DNA of 53,730 nucleotides from Bacteroidales bacterium (lineage in GTDB: Bacteria; Bacteroidota; Bacteroidia; Bacteroidales; GCA-2748055): NCBI GenBank assembly GCA_023138875.1, contig JAGLOO010000063.1, positions 1 through 53,730 on the forward strand. Direction: 5' to 3'. Positions 44,108-53,482 of the stretch are shown here, piece by piece; position 1 is the stretch's first letter, and every line of letters begins with the position of its first letter. A model generated the notes under the pieces. It was not told the DNA's origin, did no database searches, and worked only from the letters and a program-made list of their open reading frames with translations. The translations under genes and the position numbers were made by a program.

Positions 44108-45812
44108 TTTTCTCTTTGAAATAAAGGGAGGTAGAATTTTGCCTCATAAGGACCTGTTTCTGATTCAACCCCAACTTAAAACTTATATCAAGAAGAATAG
44201 AAGGTTTATTTTGTATCTCTGGGGAGATCCGATTTTTGACCCTGAATTTGACCTCCAGCGGTTCTCAGAGGTGATTAGATCATTTATCACTGAAATAACT
44301 CAGAAGGTTCAAGGACATTACTATTTTATCATCTTTGACAAAAAAACAAATGATTGTTATTCAGGAAACTCTTTATTCAGCATTCCTCCACTTTACTTTG
44401 CAATTCATAAAGAAAAACTATATCTCTCCTCCTCACCTGAAATTATTGCCAACCATTTGAATTTATGGATTAGAGATAAACGGTTTATCCTGGAGAATAT
44501 ATTATTCAATTATCCTCTGTTTAATCATTCTGCTTTTGAGAAAATTAGTCTATTACCAGCGAATAACTACTTGAAATGGGAAAAAGGAGAATTAAGCACT
44601 CAAAAACATATACAATTTGAAGATTATTTTAGCTGCAATATTAGAAAACCCAAGAAAGATCTAGATCATCTTTCTGATCTTTTCATCGATAGGTCATCTA
44701 TATACTTTCCAGATAACATGTATATACACGCATTAACCGGTGGATTTGACGGAAGAACACTAGTAGCTTGCGCTAAATATCATAATAAAAATTTTGAGAC
44801 TTATAGTTTCGGATCATCAGAATCTACCGATACCCAGGTAGCCAAATCTCTATCTGGGAATGCAAACATAGCTTTTAATCACTTTCTGCTTGATAAGGAA
44901 TATATTGATAAACAGAGTTTTTCTAATGGTGTTGAGTTTGTTTTAAATTCTTCAGGAACTGCAACTTTTGCAAGGGCCCACTATTTATTTTCTGCAAAAG
45001 AACTAAGTAAAAAAGCCAACTTTTTAGTAACAGGCAATTTTGGAAGTGAAATTTTCAGAGCAGCTCATATTGCAGGTACGGTTATCAGTGCGAATCTGTA
45101 CCGATTATTTAAAGCAAAGAGTCTTGATGACGCAATTTTTGCATTAAAATCTTCACAAGAGTATAATTGGCTGAACAATATTTGTTTTAAGAGAGAATGG
45201 GAGAGCTTAATAGAAGATTTAAAAGATTTTCCAGCATTTGCTTCCAAATTCAAAAGTTTAACATTGAATCAGAAGTTTTACCTTATTGTTTTTGAAGAAG
45301 TATTCAGAAAATACTTTGGGGCAGAAATAAAAAATCAGCATTTATATTTGATCAATCGTACCCCGTTTCTTGATTTCCAGTTTTTCAATCAACTTTTACA
45401 AAGTCAACTGGCAGGAATTCATTCTGATTTTTTTGAACATAATCCCTTGAAGCGATACAAAGGTCAAATGCTTTATAGCTATATTATCCGGAAAGCATAT
45501 CCGGAATTCAGCCATATAGCTATGGACAAAGGTTATAAACCTGTAGATTTATTAACTTCAACTGGCAAGTTCAGGATTACAAAAGCTTATATAAAGAAAA
45601 GAGCACTAAAACAAAAAGCATCTTTATCAGATCCATTTGCTGTAAAGGCTTCTTTTGTACATAACAAAAATCAATTGGAAAAAGAGATCTCTAATTCCCA
45701 ACTTTTTGATATTGAGAGATTAGAAAAATCATTCATAAATAATGAAACGAATAATAGTTTTTTTATAGCATTGAGTCAGGCAATATATTTTAACAAAGTG
45801 AAATCAAGATAA
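44100..45812 (+). CDS. asparagine-synthase-like protein
   Basis: The start is placed at ATG 44100 (MIDFLFEIKGG), 570 aa, overlapping the deacetylase by eight bases; the longer frame from 44049 reads out of that gene. The N-terminal 170 residues resemble the Ntn-type glutaminase fold, but the required Cys2 is absent, so it cannot use glutamine. The second half is the synthase domain with a PP-loop ALTGGFDGRT at 211-220 (SGGxDS relaxed to TGGFDG) and NFLVTGNFGSEIF. Such proteins activate a carboxyl group with ATP to form an amide and are frequent in polysaccharide and peptide loci. The substrate is unknown. It pairs with the ATP-grasp gene one base downstream. Confidence 0.85.
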   Translation: MIDFLFEIKGGRILPHKDLFLIQPQLKTYIKKNRRFILYLWGDPIFDPEFDLQRFSEVIRSFITEITQKVQGHYYFIIFDKKTNDCYSGNSLFSIPPLYFAIHKEKLYLSSSPEIIANHLNLWIRDKRFILENILFNYPLFNHSAFEKISLLPANNYLKWEKGELSTQKHIQFEDYFSCNIRKPKKDLDHLSDLFIDRSSIYFPDNMYIHALTGGFDGRTLVACAKYHNKNFETYSFGSSESTDTQVAKSLSGNANIAFNHFLLDKEYIDKQSFSNGVEFVLNSSGTATFARAHYLFSAKELSKKANFLVTGNFGSEIFRAAHIAGTVISANLYRLFKAKSLDDAIFALKSSQEYNWLNNICFKREWESLIEDLKDFPAFASKFKSLTLNQKFYLIVFEEVFRKYFGAEIKNQHLYLINRTPFLDFQFFNQLLQSQLAGIHSDFFEHNPLKRYKGQMLYSYIIRKAYPEFSHIAMDKGYKPVDLLTSTGKFRITKAYIKKRALKQKASLSDPFAVKASFVHNKNQLEKEISNSQLFDIERLEKSFINNETNNSFFIALSQAIYFNKVKSR

Positions 45813-45813
45813 A

Positions 45814-46866
45814 GTGAGTAAGCCCTTATTAATAGTTTTAGCTAATGAAAATCCCGATGATCATTCGTTATGGGTAAAGGCCTGTAAAAGAAAAAAAAAT
45901 GCGATTGACTACAAAGTGGTCAATTTGAGTCAGGCTGACTGGTTTGAGAGAATAAAAGAAAATATTAATGCAGCATATTTTTTATGTAAGCCTCCATGTA
46001 TTACATCATCATTTAAGCATCTTTATGATGAGAGACTTACGATATTGACCGAATCATTACATTTGCCTGTATACCCCTCACTTCAGGAATGCTTAATCTA
46101 TGAAAACAAGCGCTTCCTGTCCTATTGGCTAAAAGCTAATAGGATTCCACATCCTCAAACGAACGTTTTCTATTTTAAGAAGGAAACACTTGAGTTCATT
46201 GAACAACATGAATTTCCACTAGTTGCCAAAGTTAACATTGGTGCATCTGGCAGTGGAATCACATTTTTGCATTCCAAAAAAGAAGCATGCAACTATATTG
46301 AAGACGCTTTTGGAAGAAAAGGGGCAAAGAGAAGATCCGGTCCGAATCTGGAAAAAGGCAATTTTTTCAGAAGGGGAATGCATTATGTTCTTCATCCGGC
46401 GGATATTGGTAAAAAGATTCGATTATATCAAACTGTCAAGTTGGATATTCAAAAAGGTTTTGTCATTTTCCAGGAATTTATATTCCACAATTATGAATGG
46501 AGAGTAATTCGTGTCGGTGACTCATTTTTTGCACATAAAAAACTGCGCAAAAAAGAAAAAACCAGCGGCTCCCTCTTGAAAGGCTATGAAGACCCACCCC
46601 TGGAGTTGCTGGATTATGTAAGAGATATTACTGATAAACATCATTTTTACAGCCAGGCTGTAGATATATTTGAATCTGATCGGGGATACCTGGTTAATGA
46701 AATGCAATGTATTTTCGGACAATCAGATCCATTCCAAATGCTCGTTAATGGCAAACCTGGACGATATCGGTATAACAAAAATAAATGGCAATATGAAGAA
46801 GGAGACTTTACTTCTAATCAGTGTTATGATCTCAGGCTAGAATTTATTTTAAGCAAAGTATCATGA
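45814..46866 (+). CDS. ATP-grasp ligase, RimK-like
   Basis: A 350-aa ATP-grasp enzyme that would couple a carboxylate to an amine through an acyl phosphate. The ATP-binding parts are visible: YENKRFLSYWLKANRIPHPQT, FPLVAKVNIGASGSGITFL (the flexible Gly-rich loop), VIFQEFIFHNYEWRVIRVG and a metal-binding end YLVNEMQCIFGQSD. The start is GTG at 45814, directly after the stop of the asparagine-synthase-like gene, and the stop overlaps the next ATG. The substrate is unknown, but two amide-forming enzymes in a row inside a capsule locus suggest amino-acid or amide decoration of the sugar chain. Confidence 0.85.
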   Translation: MSKPLLIVLANENPDDHSLWVKACKRKKNAIDYKVVNLSQADWFERIKENINAAYFLCKPPCITSSFKHLYDERLTILTESLHLPVYPSLQECLIYENKRFLSYWLKANRIPHPQTNVFYFKKETLEFIEQHEFPLVAKVNIGASGSGITFLHSKKEACNYIEDAFGRKGAKRRSGPNLEKGNFFRRGMHYVLHPADIGKKIRLYQTVKLDIQKGFVIFQEFIFHNYEWRVIRVGDSFFAHKKLRKKEKTSGSLLKGYEDPPLELLDYVRDITDKHHFYSQAVDIFESDRGYLVNEMQCIFGQSDPFQMLVNGKPGRYRYNKNKWQYEEGDFTSNQCYDLRLEFILSKVS

Positions 46867-47843
46867 GAATTCTGTTCGTTTGTAGTGGGAATTCAAAAGA
46901 TTTCAGAATTTCTCCTTTTATAAAAACTCAGGGCGATTCACTCGAAAGAAAAGGAATAAAAGTAGAGTACTTCACCATTAAAAGAAAAGGTGTTCTCGGA
47001 TATCTTAAAAGCATTCCAGAATTAAGTAAGTATGTGAAGAACAACAAATGTGATTTGATACATGCACATTATGCCTTGTCAGGTTGGGTAGCTTTACTTG
47101 GAGGGCGAAGGAAACTTGTCATCTGTTCATATATGGGAAGTGATATCTATGGGGACATTAATAAAAAAAGCAAAAGAAAGCTTTCAAGTTACAGAGAGAT
47201 TATTCTTGCTAAACTATTACAACGATTTCTTTCAGGTATCATTGTTAAGTCAGAAAACTTACTTAAATATATTTGGTATAAAAAAAATACAATTATAATT
47301 CCAAATGGAATTGACGAATCTGTTTTTAAAGAATTAAATAAAGCTAACTGCAGAAAGGAGTTGGGACTTAATCAATCGAAGAAGTATATACTTTTTCTTG
47401 GAAATAGGAATAATTCACGTAAGAATTATCCATTATTAGAAAGTGCTTCTAAAATTTTGGACAACAGCAATATAGAGATATTGATTCCATATCCTGTAAA
47501 GCATGAAGAAATTCCAATATATCTCAATGCAGTGGATCTATTTGTGCTTACTTCATTTCGTGAAGGCTCCCCAAATGTTGTAAAAGAAGCTATGGCTTGC
47601 AATTGCCCAATTGTGTCAACAAATGTAGGAGATGTGGATTGGCTGCTAGGTGAAATTTCAGGACATTTTATAACATCATTTGACCCATTATCTATGTCAA
47701 AGAGTATACGACACGCTCTTCAATTTGCAAAAGAAGTTGGAAAAACAAGAGGTAGGGAACGGATATTTGAATTAGGATTAGATTCCGAAAGAATTAGTAA
47801 AAGGATAATACAGTTTTATAATAATTCAATTAATAATCATTAG
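46863..47843 (+). CDS. family 4 glycosyltransferase
   Basis: A 326-aa GT4 enzyme starting on the ATGA of the ATP-grasp gene. The N-terminal domain reads MRILFVCSGNSKDFRISPFIKTQG and CDLIHAHYALSGWVALL with the catalytic-type His. The C-terminal domain reads YILFLGNRNNSRKNYPLL, EIPIYLNAVDLFVLTSFREGSPNVVKEAMACNCPIV with the donor-binding EGSPNVVKE motif. The acceptor is probably the lipid-linked repeat; the sugar is unknown. It is a little shorter than the usual 350-380 residues but complete at both ends. Confidence 0.89.
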   Translation: MRILFVCSGNSKDFRISPFIKTQGDSLERKGIKVEYFTIKRKGVLGYLKSIPELSKYVKNNKCDLIHAHYALSGWVALLGGRRKLVICSYMGSDIYGDINKKSKRKLSSYREIILAKLLQRFLSGIIVKSENLLKYIWYKKNTIIIPNGIDESVFKELNKANCRKELGLNQSKKYILFLGNRNNSRKNYPLLESASKILDNSNIEILIPYPVKHEEIPIYLNAVDLFVLTSFREGSPNVVKEAMACNCPIVSTNVGDVDWLLGEISGHFITSFDPLSMSKSIRHALQFAKEVGKTRGRERIFELGLDSERISKRIIQFYNNSINNH

Positions 47844-47864
47844 CCCTATTTTTCTCTTTTTGAG

Positions 47865-48869
47865 ATGAAAATAATATCAAATTACGCAGAAATAAATTTC
47901 GATTCCTGGAGGACTTTTATAAATGAGCATCCAGATGGTAATGTTTTTCAAACACCTGCGTTTTTTGAAGTCTGTTTTAAAACTGAGTTATTGGAGCCTT
48001 TTGCATTGTTTGCAGTTGAAAATAATATCATTAAAGGAGTATTACTTGCAGTTATCCAGAAAGAATATAGGGGAATATTAGGAAGTTTTACAGTTCGTTC
48101 AATTGTTAGAGGGGGGCCATTAGTCTATGACAATATTGTAGCAATCCTTTTATTAGAAGAATACAACAATCTTATCAAGGGCAAGGCAATCTATTCCCAA
48201 ATTAGAAATATTTTCTCAGTTGAAAAAATTACTAATGCTTTTGAACAAACAAGATTTAAATATGAAGAACATCTTGATATTATCATAGATTTGAATAAGA
48301 GTGAAAATGTTTTATGGAGTGAGATTCATAAGAACAGGAAAAAAGAAATAAAAAAAGGCCTCCGTAATGGCCTGTTAATTAATCTATTAGATGATGTTGA
48401 TGATGTTAGATTAGCAAAGATTTATAGTTTACTAGAAAATTTATATAAGAAAAAAGGCTTACCTGTTCCTTCTTTACTATTTTTTAAACATGCAATTGAA
48501 ATATTTTCGAAAAACAAATTAGCACGAGTTTTTACAGCCACTCTTGATAACAAAATAATAGCCTTCCGTATAGTATTTACATTTAAAAATTGCATTTATG
48601 ACTGGTATGCTGCGAGCGATGAAAAATATCTAGCATATAGACCAAATGATGTCTTACCGTGGGAAATTATTAAATGGGGTACGAAAAACAACTTCAAAGT
48701 GTTTGATTTTGGTGGTGCTGGAAAACCAAATATTCCATATGGGGTTCGTGAATACAAATTGAAATTTGGTGGAGAATTAGTGAATTTCGGAAGGTTTTTT
48801 AGGGTTCATAATAATTTCTTATTTCATATTGGAAAACTTGGATTTCAGATTTTCAGGCTAATAAAATGA
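47865..48869 (+). CDS. FemAB/GNAT-like acyl or aminoacyl transferase
   Basis: A 334-aa protein of the FemAB-like GNAT clan. The N-terminal half reads WRTFINEHPDGNVFQTPAFFEV and GVLLAVIQKEYRG. The C-terminal half holds WSEIHKNRKKEIKKGLRNGL, IAFRIVFTFKNCIYDWYAASDEKY, PNDVLPWEIIKWGTKNNFKVFDFGGAG and YGVREYKLKFGGELVNFGRFF, the diagnostic end of the family. Relatives transfer amino acids from tRNA to peptidoglycan peptide, or acyl groups to sugar amines. In this operon an N-acyl or N-aminoacyl transfer to a deacetylated amino sugar is plausible. The stop shares ATGA with the DUF354 gene. Confidence 0.82.
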   Translation: MKIISNYAEINFDSWRTFINEHPDGNVFQTPAFFEVCFKTELLEPFALFAVENNIIKGVLLAVIQKEYRGILGSFTVRSIVRGGPLVYDNIVAILLLEEYNNLIKGKAIYSQIRNIFSVEKITNAFEQTRFKYEEHLDIIIDLNKSENVLWSEIHKNRKKEIKKGLRNGLLINLLDDVDDVRLAKIYSLLENLYKKKGLPVPSLLFFKHAIEIFSKNKLARVFTATLDNKIIAFRIVFTFKNCIYDWYAASDEKYLAYRPNDVLPWEIIKWGTKNNFKVFDFGGAGKPNIPYGVREYKLKFGGELVNFGRFFRVHNNFLFHIGKLGFQIFRLIK

Positions 48870-49948
48870 AGATTCTCATTGACATTGGACATCCAGCGCA
48901 TGTGCATTATTTTAGGAATTTTGCTAAATCCATTAATGCAAATGGCTCCGAAATATTATTCACCTGCAGGAACAAAGATGTTACAGTTGCCTTATTAAAG
49001 CACTACGGTTTTAGATATGTTAATTTTGGTAAGAATTTTAAATCAAAGCTGGGTAAAATTTTCGGGCTTTTCTGTTTTACTCTCAGACTGTTTTTAGTTT
49101 CATTGCAATTCAAACCAAATATGTATTTGAATGCATCAATTTATTCAGCTATTGTTGCATGGATGCTTAGGAAACCACATATTGCTTTAGAGGATACTTT
49201 TAATTGGGAACAAGTAAAGCTTTACCTCCCTTTCACATCTTGTATTTTAACAGGTGATTATGAGCATCCATCTCTTGGAATGAAAGAAATTAGTTTCAGC
49301 GGCTATCAAGAACTCTTATATCTTCACCCAAATAATTTCAAGCCTGATCTTAGCATATATAAAGAACTTGGTATTGGCAAAGGTGACCCCTATGTCATTA
49401 TTCGTTTTGTTTCATGGGATGCAAGTCATGACTATGGGCATAAAGGAATTTCACCATATAATAAAATGAAATTGGTGAAAGAATTATCAACACTTTGTGA
49501 AGTGTTTATCTCATCTGAAAGCGCATTATCAAAAGACCTTGAACCATATCGATTAGGGATTTTGCCTCACCGCATGCATCATGCTCTAGCTTTTGCTTCC
49601 TTAGTCATAGGTGAAAGCTATACAATGTTATCAGAAGCAGCAGTACTAGGAGTCCCTTCTGTTTTAATACATAATACATATTGCTATTATCTTCAAGATC
49701 AACAAAAAAAATACTCGTTAGTATACAATTTTACAGAATCTGAAGATGATCAACGTAAAGCTATCTCAAAAGGAATTGAAATATTGACGAAGTTAAATAA
49801 CAAAAGTGAATGGCAAAATCTTCGGCAAAAGATGCTTACAGATAAAATCGACGTATCTTCATTTTTAGTCTGGTTCATTGAGAACTACCCAACCAGTTTC
49901 AACATGATGAAAGAGAATCCAGATATTCAGAATCAATTTAAGAATTAA
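48866..49948 (+). CDS. DUF354 protein (GT-B-like)
   Basis: A 360-aa protein of the DUF354 family (PF04007). The N-terminus MKILIDIGHPAHVHYFRNFAKSI and LFTCRNKDVTVALLKHYGF are typical, followed by MYLNASIYSAIVAWMLRKPHIALEDT, the YVIIRFVSWDASHDYGHKGIS block and the donor-like segment LVIGESYTMLSEAAVLGVPSV. The fold is related to UDP-GlcNAc 2-epimerases and GT-B transferases. The reaction is not established; members occur in surface polysaccharide loci of bacteria and archaea. It starts on the stop of the FemAB-like gene and is followed by a short spacer. Confidence 0.88.
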   Translation: MKILIDIGHPAHVHYFRNFAKSINANGSEILFTCRNKDVTVALLKHYGFRYVNFGKNFKSKLGKIFGLFCFTLRLFLVSLQFKPNMYLNASIYSAIVAWMLRKPHIALEDTFNWEQVKLYLPFTSCILTGDYEHPSLGMKEISFSGYQELLYLHPNNFKPDLSIYKELGIGKGDPYVIIRFVSWDASHDYGHKGISPYNKMKLVKELSTLCEVFISSESALSKDLEPYRLGILPHRMHHALAFASLVIGESYTMLSEAAVLGVPSVLIHNTYCYYLQDQQKKYSLVYNFTESEDDQRKAISKGIEILTKLNNKSEWQNLRQKMLTDKIDVSSFLVWFIENYPTSFNMMKENPDIQNQFKN

Positions 49949-49994
49949 CTATTTGGAAGATATAGTACGTAGCAATGATCATGAAGTATGAGTT

Positions 49995-50759
49995 ATGAGT
50001 ATGGACTTCACCCTAAAAACCTATAAAGAATTGTTACTATGTCTGAAAAAGTTGTCATTTTCATTTGCGACTTTCAACGAGTTCACAAATAATACTTCCG
50101 GCAAGTCTATTTATTTACGTCATGATGTTGATAGATTACCTAATAACGCTTTGGTTCTTGCTAAGTTAGAATACTCCTTGGATATAAAATCTACATATTA
50201 TTTTAGGATTTTGAATCATGTATTTCAGCCAGAAATAATTAAAGAAATCAAATCACTCGGTCATGAAATCGGATATCATTATGAAGACTATTCACTTGCA
50301 AAAGGGGATATAAAGAATGCTGTCAAATCATTTGAAAAGAACTTAAGCAATCTCCGAGATATTACAGAAATAAATACATTATGCATGCATGGAAGTCCAT
50401 TAAATAAATGGGATAATCGAAAAATCTGGGACACTATAGATTATCATGCTTATGGATTAACACTTGAACCTTACTATGATATAAACTATAATGAATTCTT
50501 TTATATCACTGATACTGGTCGGAAATGGAACAACGTCAATATCAATATAAGAGATAAAGTAAAGACAAAATTCAAGATCAAAATCAAAAGCACTAGACAC
50601 ATTATAAAACTATTGAAAAGAGGTGAGATACCAAATAAGATAATAATCAACACCCACCCCCACAGGTGGTTTGAGCCTGGTCTAATGTGGTTCTGGGAAG
50701 TGCTATTTCAGAATATAAAGAATGTAATTAAAAGGGGAATTAATAATGTCAGACATTGA
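49995..50759 (+). CDS. polysaccharide deacetylase-like protein
   Basis: A 254-aa NodB-like protein with SIYLRHDVDRLPNNAL (His43, Asp44, Asp46), STYYFRIL, EIIKEIKSLGHEIGYHYEDY with the second metal His pair, and TLCMHGSPLNKWDN. It belongs to the branch that begins with RHDVD and has no signal peptide. Near the C-terminus IIINTHPHRWFEP is the last motif. It would remove an acyl group from an amino sugar inside the cell. It overlaps the third deacetylase gene by four bases (TTGA). Two such enzymes back to back may act on two sugars, or one may have drifted in function. Confidence 0.83.
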   Translation: MSMDFTLKTYKELLLCLKKLSFSFATFNEFTNNTSGKSIYLRHDVDRLPNNALVLAKLEYSLDIKSTYYFRILNHVFQPEIIKEIKSLGHEIGYHYEDYSLAKGDIKNAVKSFEKNLSNLRDITEINTLCMHGSPLNKWDNRKIWDTIDYHAYGLTLEPYYDINYNEFFYITDTGRKWNNVNINIRDKVKTKFKIKIKSTRHIIKLLKRGEIPNKIIINTHPHRWFEPGLMWFWEVLFQNIKNVIKRGINNVRH

Positions 50760-51682
50760 AAATTAACTCTTGTTTGCTGACCAACGATGTTGAGACCACT
50801 TCCATATGGTTTAATACTTTGAGAGATGAAACAGGTCTCAAGGTATTGAATGAAGGAATGCCTGCTTTGCTAGATATTTACCAAAAAAACAATATCAAAT
50901 CAACATTTTTCTTCACTGGGTATATAGCAAAACTATACCCTTCTGTTGTCAAGATGATCCTTCCCTACGGACACGAGGTTGGTTCCCACGCTTTATCTCA
51001 TGAAGTAAAAGATGGCTTCGATGTTTTAAGCCTTGACAAGCAGATCATCCATCTATCTGAATCAAAGAAAATTCTTGAAAATATAAGTGGAAATGAGGTC
51101 ATTAGTTTTAGATCACCTGCATTAAGAGTTAATAAATATACACCAACAGCATTATTGGAAACGGGTTTTAAAATAGACAGTTCCATAGCTTCCACCCGTT
51201 TTGATGCCTTTTTATCATTTGGGAGTAAAGAGAAACTGAAGTGGTTATTTGCTCCAAGAACACCATATAAAACTAGTATTGACTCTCTTTTCAAAAAAGG
51301 GGGAAACGGAGTTATTGAAGTTCCCCTATCAGCGACCTTTTTCCCTTATGTGGGAACTACAATGCGTATCTTTTCTGGATTAACCAGGGCTCAACACCAT
51401 TTACTTCACTTTGAAACAAATAGAATAAACCACAAACCTATTGTATTTGATATTCATCCAAACGAGTTTATTGATGAATCAATGGAGCCAAGAATTATTT
51501 CCAAACGTGCAAAAAACTATCCTGCTTACCTTCTCAAAGATCTCATTCGAAGTAAACTAAAAGTTAAAAACCTCGGACCTGGAGCAATCTCGCTTTATGA
51601 ACGTGAGATACAGTTTTTTCAGAAAAGAGGGTATGAATTTTGTACCATTAAAGAGTATTGTAAAAAACAAAAACTGGTATGA
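50756..51682 (+). CDS. polysaccharide deacetylase
   Basis: A 308-aa NodB-domain protein. LTNDVETTSIWF carries Asp11, STFFFTGYIAKLYP is motif-like, YGHEVGSHALSH gives His78 and His82 for the metal, SFRSPALRVN is the Arg motif and VFDIHPNEF is the last motif. The start is TTG at 50756 within the stop of the preceding gene; the closest ATG is 34 codons in and would remove the first motif, so TTG is favoured. It ends on the ATGA of the formyltransferase-like gene. A cytoplasmic location fits the missing signal peptide. Confidence 0.87.
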   Translation: MKINSCLLTNDVETTSIWFNTLRDETGLKVLNEGMPALLDIYQKNNIKSTFFFTGYIAKLYPSVVKMILPYGHEVGSHALSHEVKDGFDVLSLDKQIIHLSESKKILENISGNEVISFRSPALRVNKYTPTALLETGFKIDSSIASTRFDAFLSFGSKEKLKWLFAPRTPYKTSIDSLFKKGGNGVIEVPLSATFFPYVGTTMRIFSGLTRAQHHLLHFETNRINHKPIVFDIHPNEFIDESMEPRIISKRAKNYPAYLLKDLIRSKLKVKNLGPGAISLYEREIQFFQKRGYEFCTIKEYCKKQKLV

Positions 51683-52479
51683 AAATTTTCATCCTTACGA
51701 TGGATGATCCGGTCTATACATTACCATTTATTAAATATATACTGGAAAATAAGAGAGATGATATAGTAGGTCTAGCAACATCAAGAGGGAATAGACTCAC
51801 TATAAAAAAGAAAAAATCAAAAGTCGTATACCTCTTATCGCTACTATTGATTATGGGGCTACCATTTTTTCTAAGAAATTCACTATTAACATTGATCTTT
51901 AAAACAGAAAAGATTTTGGCTAAGTTCAATCTAGCTAATGATCCCTCCATTATTTTTTACGCAAGGAAACTTGGTATAGAATCGCAGGAAATAAAATCTC
52001 CTAACTCAAAAACATTTCTGAATTATTTAAAGAAGCTGAATCCTGATATAATAATAAATCAATCCCAAAGCATACTTAAACGTGAACTATTAGACACTCC
52101 AAATATAGGTACTCTTAACAGGCATAATGCTTTACTTCCAAAAAACAGAGGTAGATTAACTCCTTTTTGGGTACTCTTTAAAGAAGAAAGTAAAACCGGT
52201 GTTTCTATACATTTTGTTGACGAGACAATAGATTCTGGTGAAATCATACTCCAGCAAAGTTATTCGGTTACTGATAAGGATACATTTCGGACATTAGTTA
52301 ATAGAAATTATGAAATTGCTCCAAAACTTATGGTCAAAGCAATTGATTTGCTGGCAAAAGGATATTCTGATTTTTTACCTAATGACGATAGTTTGAGTAC
52401 CTATAATTCAACTCCTACTTTTATTGAAGCCTGGAATTATAGAAAAAACCGTGTTAAAAGATGTTTTTATCATAGGTAA
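51679..52479 (+). CDS. formyltransferase-like protein (Formyl_trans_N)
   Basis: A 266-aa protein of the methionyl-tRNA formyltransferase fold. The catalytic triad pattern is visible: LNRHNALLPKNRGRLTPFW has N147 and H149, and VDETIDSGEII supplies D185. The N-terminal 80 residues are unusual, with a hydrophobic segment (VVYLLSLLLIMGLPFFL) that could contact the membrane. Family members in capsule loci N-formylate amino sugars such as 4-amino-4,6-dideoxy sugars, using N10-formyltetrahydrofolate. No C-terminal tRNA-binding domain is present, which argues against a role in translation. It is the last gene of the operon, directly behind a deacetylase that could supply its amine substrate. Confidence 0.86.
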   Translation: MKIFILTMDDPVYTLPFIKYILENKRDDIVGLATSRGNRLTIKKKKSKVVYLLSLLLIMGLPFFLRNSLLTLIFKTEKILAKFNLANDPSIIFYARKLGIESQEIKSPNSKTFLNYLKKLNPDIIINQSQSILKRELLDTPNIGTLNRHNALLPKNRGRLTPFWVLFKEESKTGVSIHFVDETIDSGEIILQQSYSVTDKDTFRTLVNRNYEIAPKLMVKAIDLLAKGYSDFLPNDDSLSTYNSTPTFIEAWNYRKNRVKRCFYHR

Positions 52480-52534
52480 AGAATTATGAATAATTCATTT
52501 CCAGTGTATTAGGAGTCTAAAACCTATGCAAATA

Positions 52535-53482
52535 TTAGGATCCCTTCTGTGATAAAATATACATACCACTTGTTGTTAGATCATTATCCGTTAGAGTTTG
52601 GAATTTATCTGCTAATTGATTCCTTGACAAGTTATTTATATCCTCTTCACGACACTTTTTAATTAACTCATAACCATGTTTGGTATGTAAATAAATATGA
52701 TATGAAAAGGGTTGCCTATTGATTAAATATGATTTGCCACCTTTGACAATTCTCCATTCAAAATCACTAAATGTCCAATGTCCATTCCAAATGTTGGTTA
52801 CTCCATGTGATTTAAAATCTATTGTATGAGACATCAAACCCATAGGTTTTAGCCAATTACTCATAGCTATATATGTATATTCTAGATCTTCAACATGTTC
52901 TAAAACAGCTTGAGAATATATAAAATCAACAGAACCTTTTTCTAAAATTTTTGAATCATTCCAGGGAATTTGATATTTAATAAACTGGTTTTGGGGATTT
53001 TCAGCATCGATTATCTCTTCACGCAATATATCGAGTCTGTCATTTGATAATGCATCTTTTAATTGAGATTCTGAAATTATAGTATTTGGGAAACCATGAT
53101 TATCAATCTCGGGCCTAACATTGGGATACTCTTTGTTATCAGGAATATCCGCTCTATGCTTAAAAAGATCTACTATTTCATTAAATACTTTTAGATTTCT
53201 TTGATTATCAAGGTATTTCACAGCATCAAAGGCATATACTCTTGTGCATCCTGAAAGTAGTGCAGCAAATCCAATCCCAAGTGAATCACCCGGCCCTAAT
53301 TCAGCAACGACTTTAGGTATGTCTGAATGTACTGTGTTCCAATTATATAAATGTCGCATCCAAACAGAGTAACAATATCTACTTTCAATAGTCCCACCTG
53401 TACCTTTTGATAAGAGCCCTTTCACACCTGGAAGATGCTTAATTGCCCCAGTAACTATTGGAATGATTTTATGATAATTCAT
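52535..53482 (-). CDS. class I SAM-dependent methyltransferase
   Basis: A 315-aa protein convergent with the capsule operon. VVAELGPGDSLGIGFAALLSGCTRVYAFDAVKY holds motif I and the acidic loop; WNDSKILEKGSVDFIYSQAVLEHVEDLEYTYIAMSNWLKPMG is the Methyltransf_23-like middle; SHTIDFKSHG follows. The N-terminal 60 residues are basic with a possible amphipathic helix. The stop is 55 bases from the end of the formyltransferase-like gene, and no strong terminator is seen between them. It is AT-rich like the operon, so it probably belongs to the same acquired block and may modify the polymer or a lipid carrier; the target is unknown. Confidence 0.82.
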   Translation of the reverse strand: MNYHKIIPIVTGAIKHLPGVKGLLSKGTGGTIESRYCYSVWMRHLYNWNTVHSDIPKVVAELGPGDSLGIGFAALLSGCTRVYAFDAVKYLDNQRNLKVFNEIVDLFKHRADIPDNKEYPNVRPEIDNHGFPNTIISESQLKDALSNDRLDILREEIIDAENPQNQFIKYQIPWNDSKILEKGSVDFIYSQAVLEHVEDLEYTYIAMSNWLKPMGLMSHTIDFKSHGVTNIWNGHWTFSDFEWRIVKGGKSYLINRQPFSYHIYLHTKHGYELIKKCREEDINNLSRNQLADKFQTLTDNDLTTSGMYILSQKGS

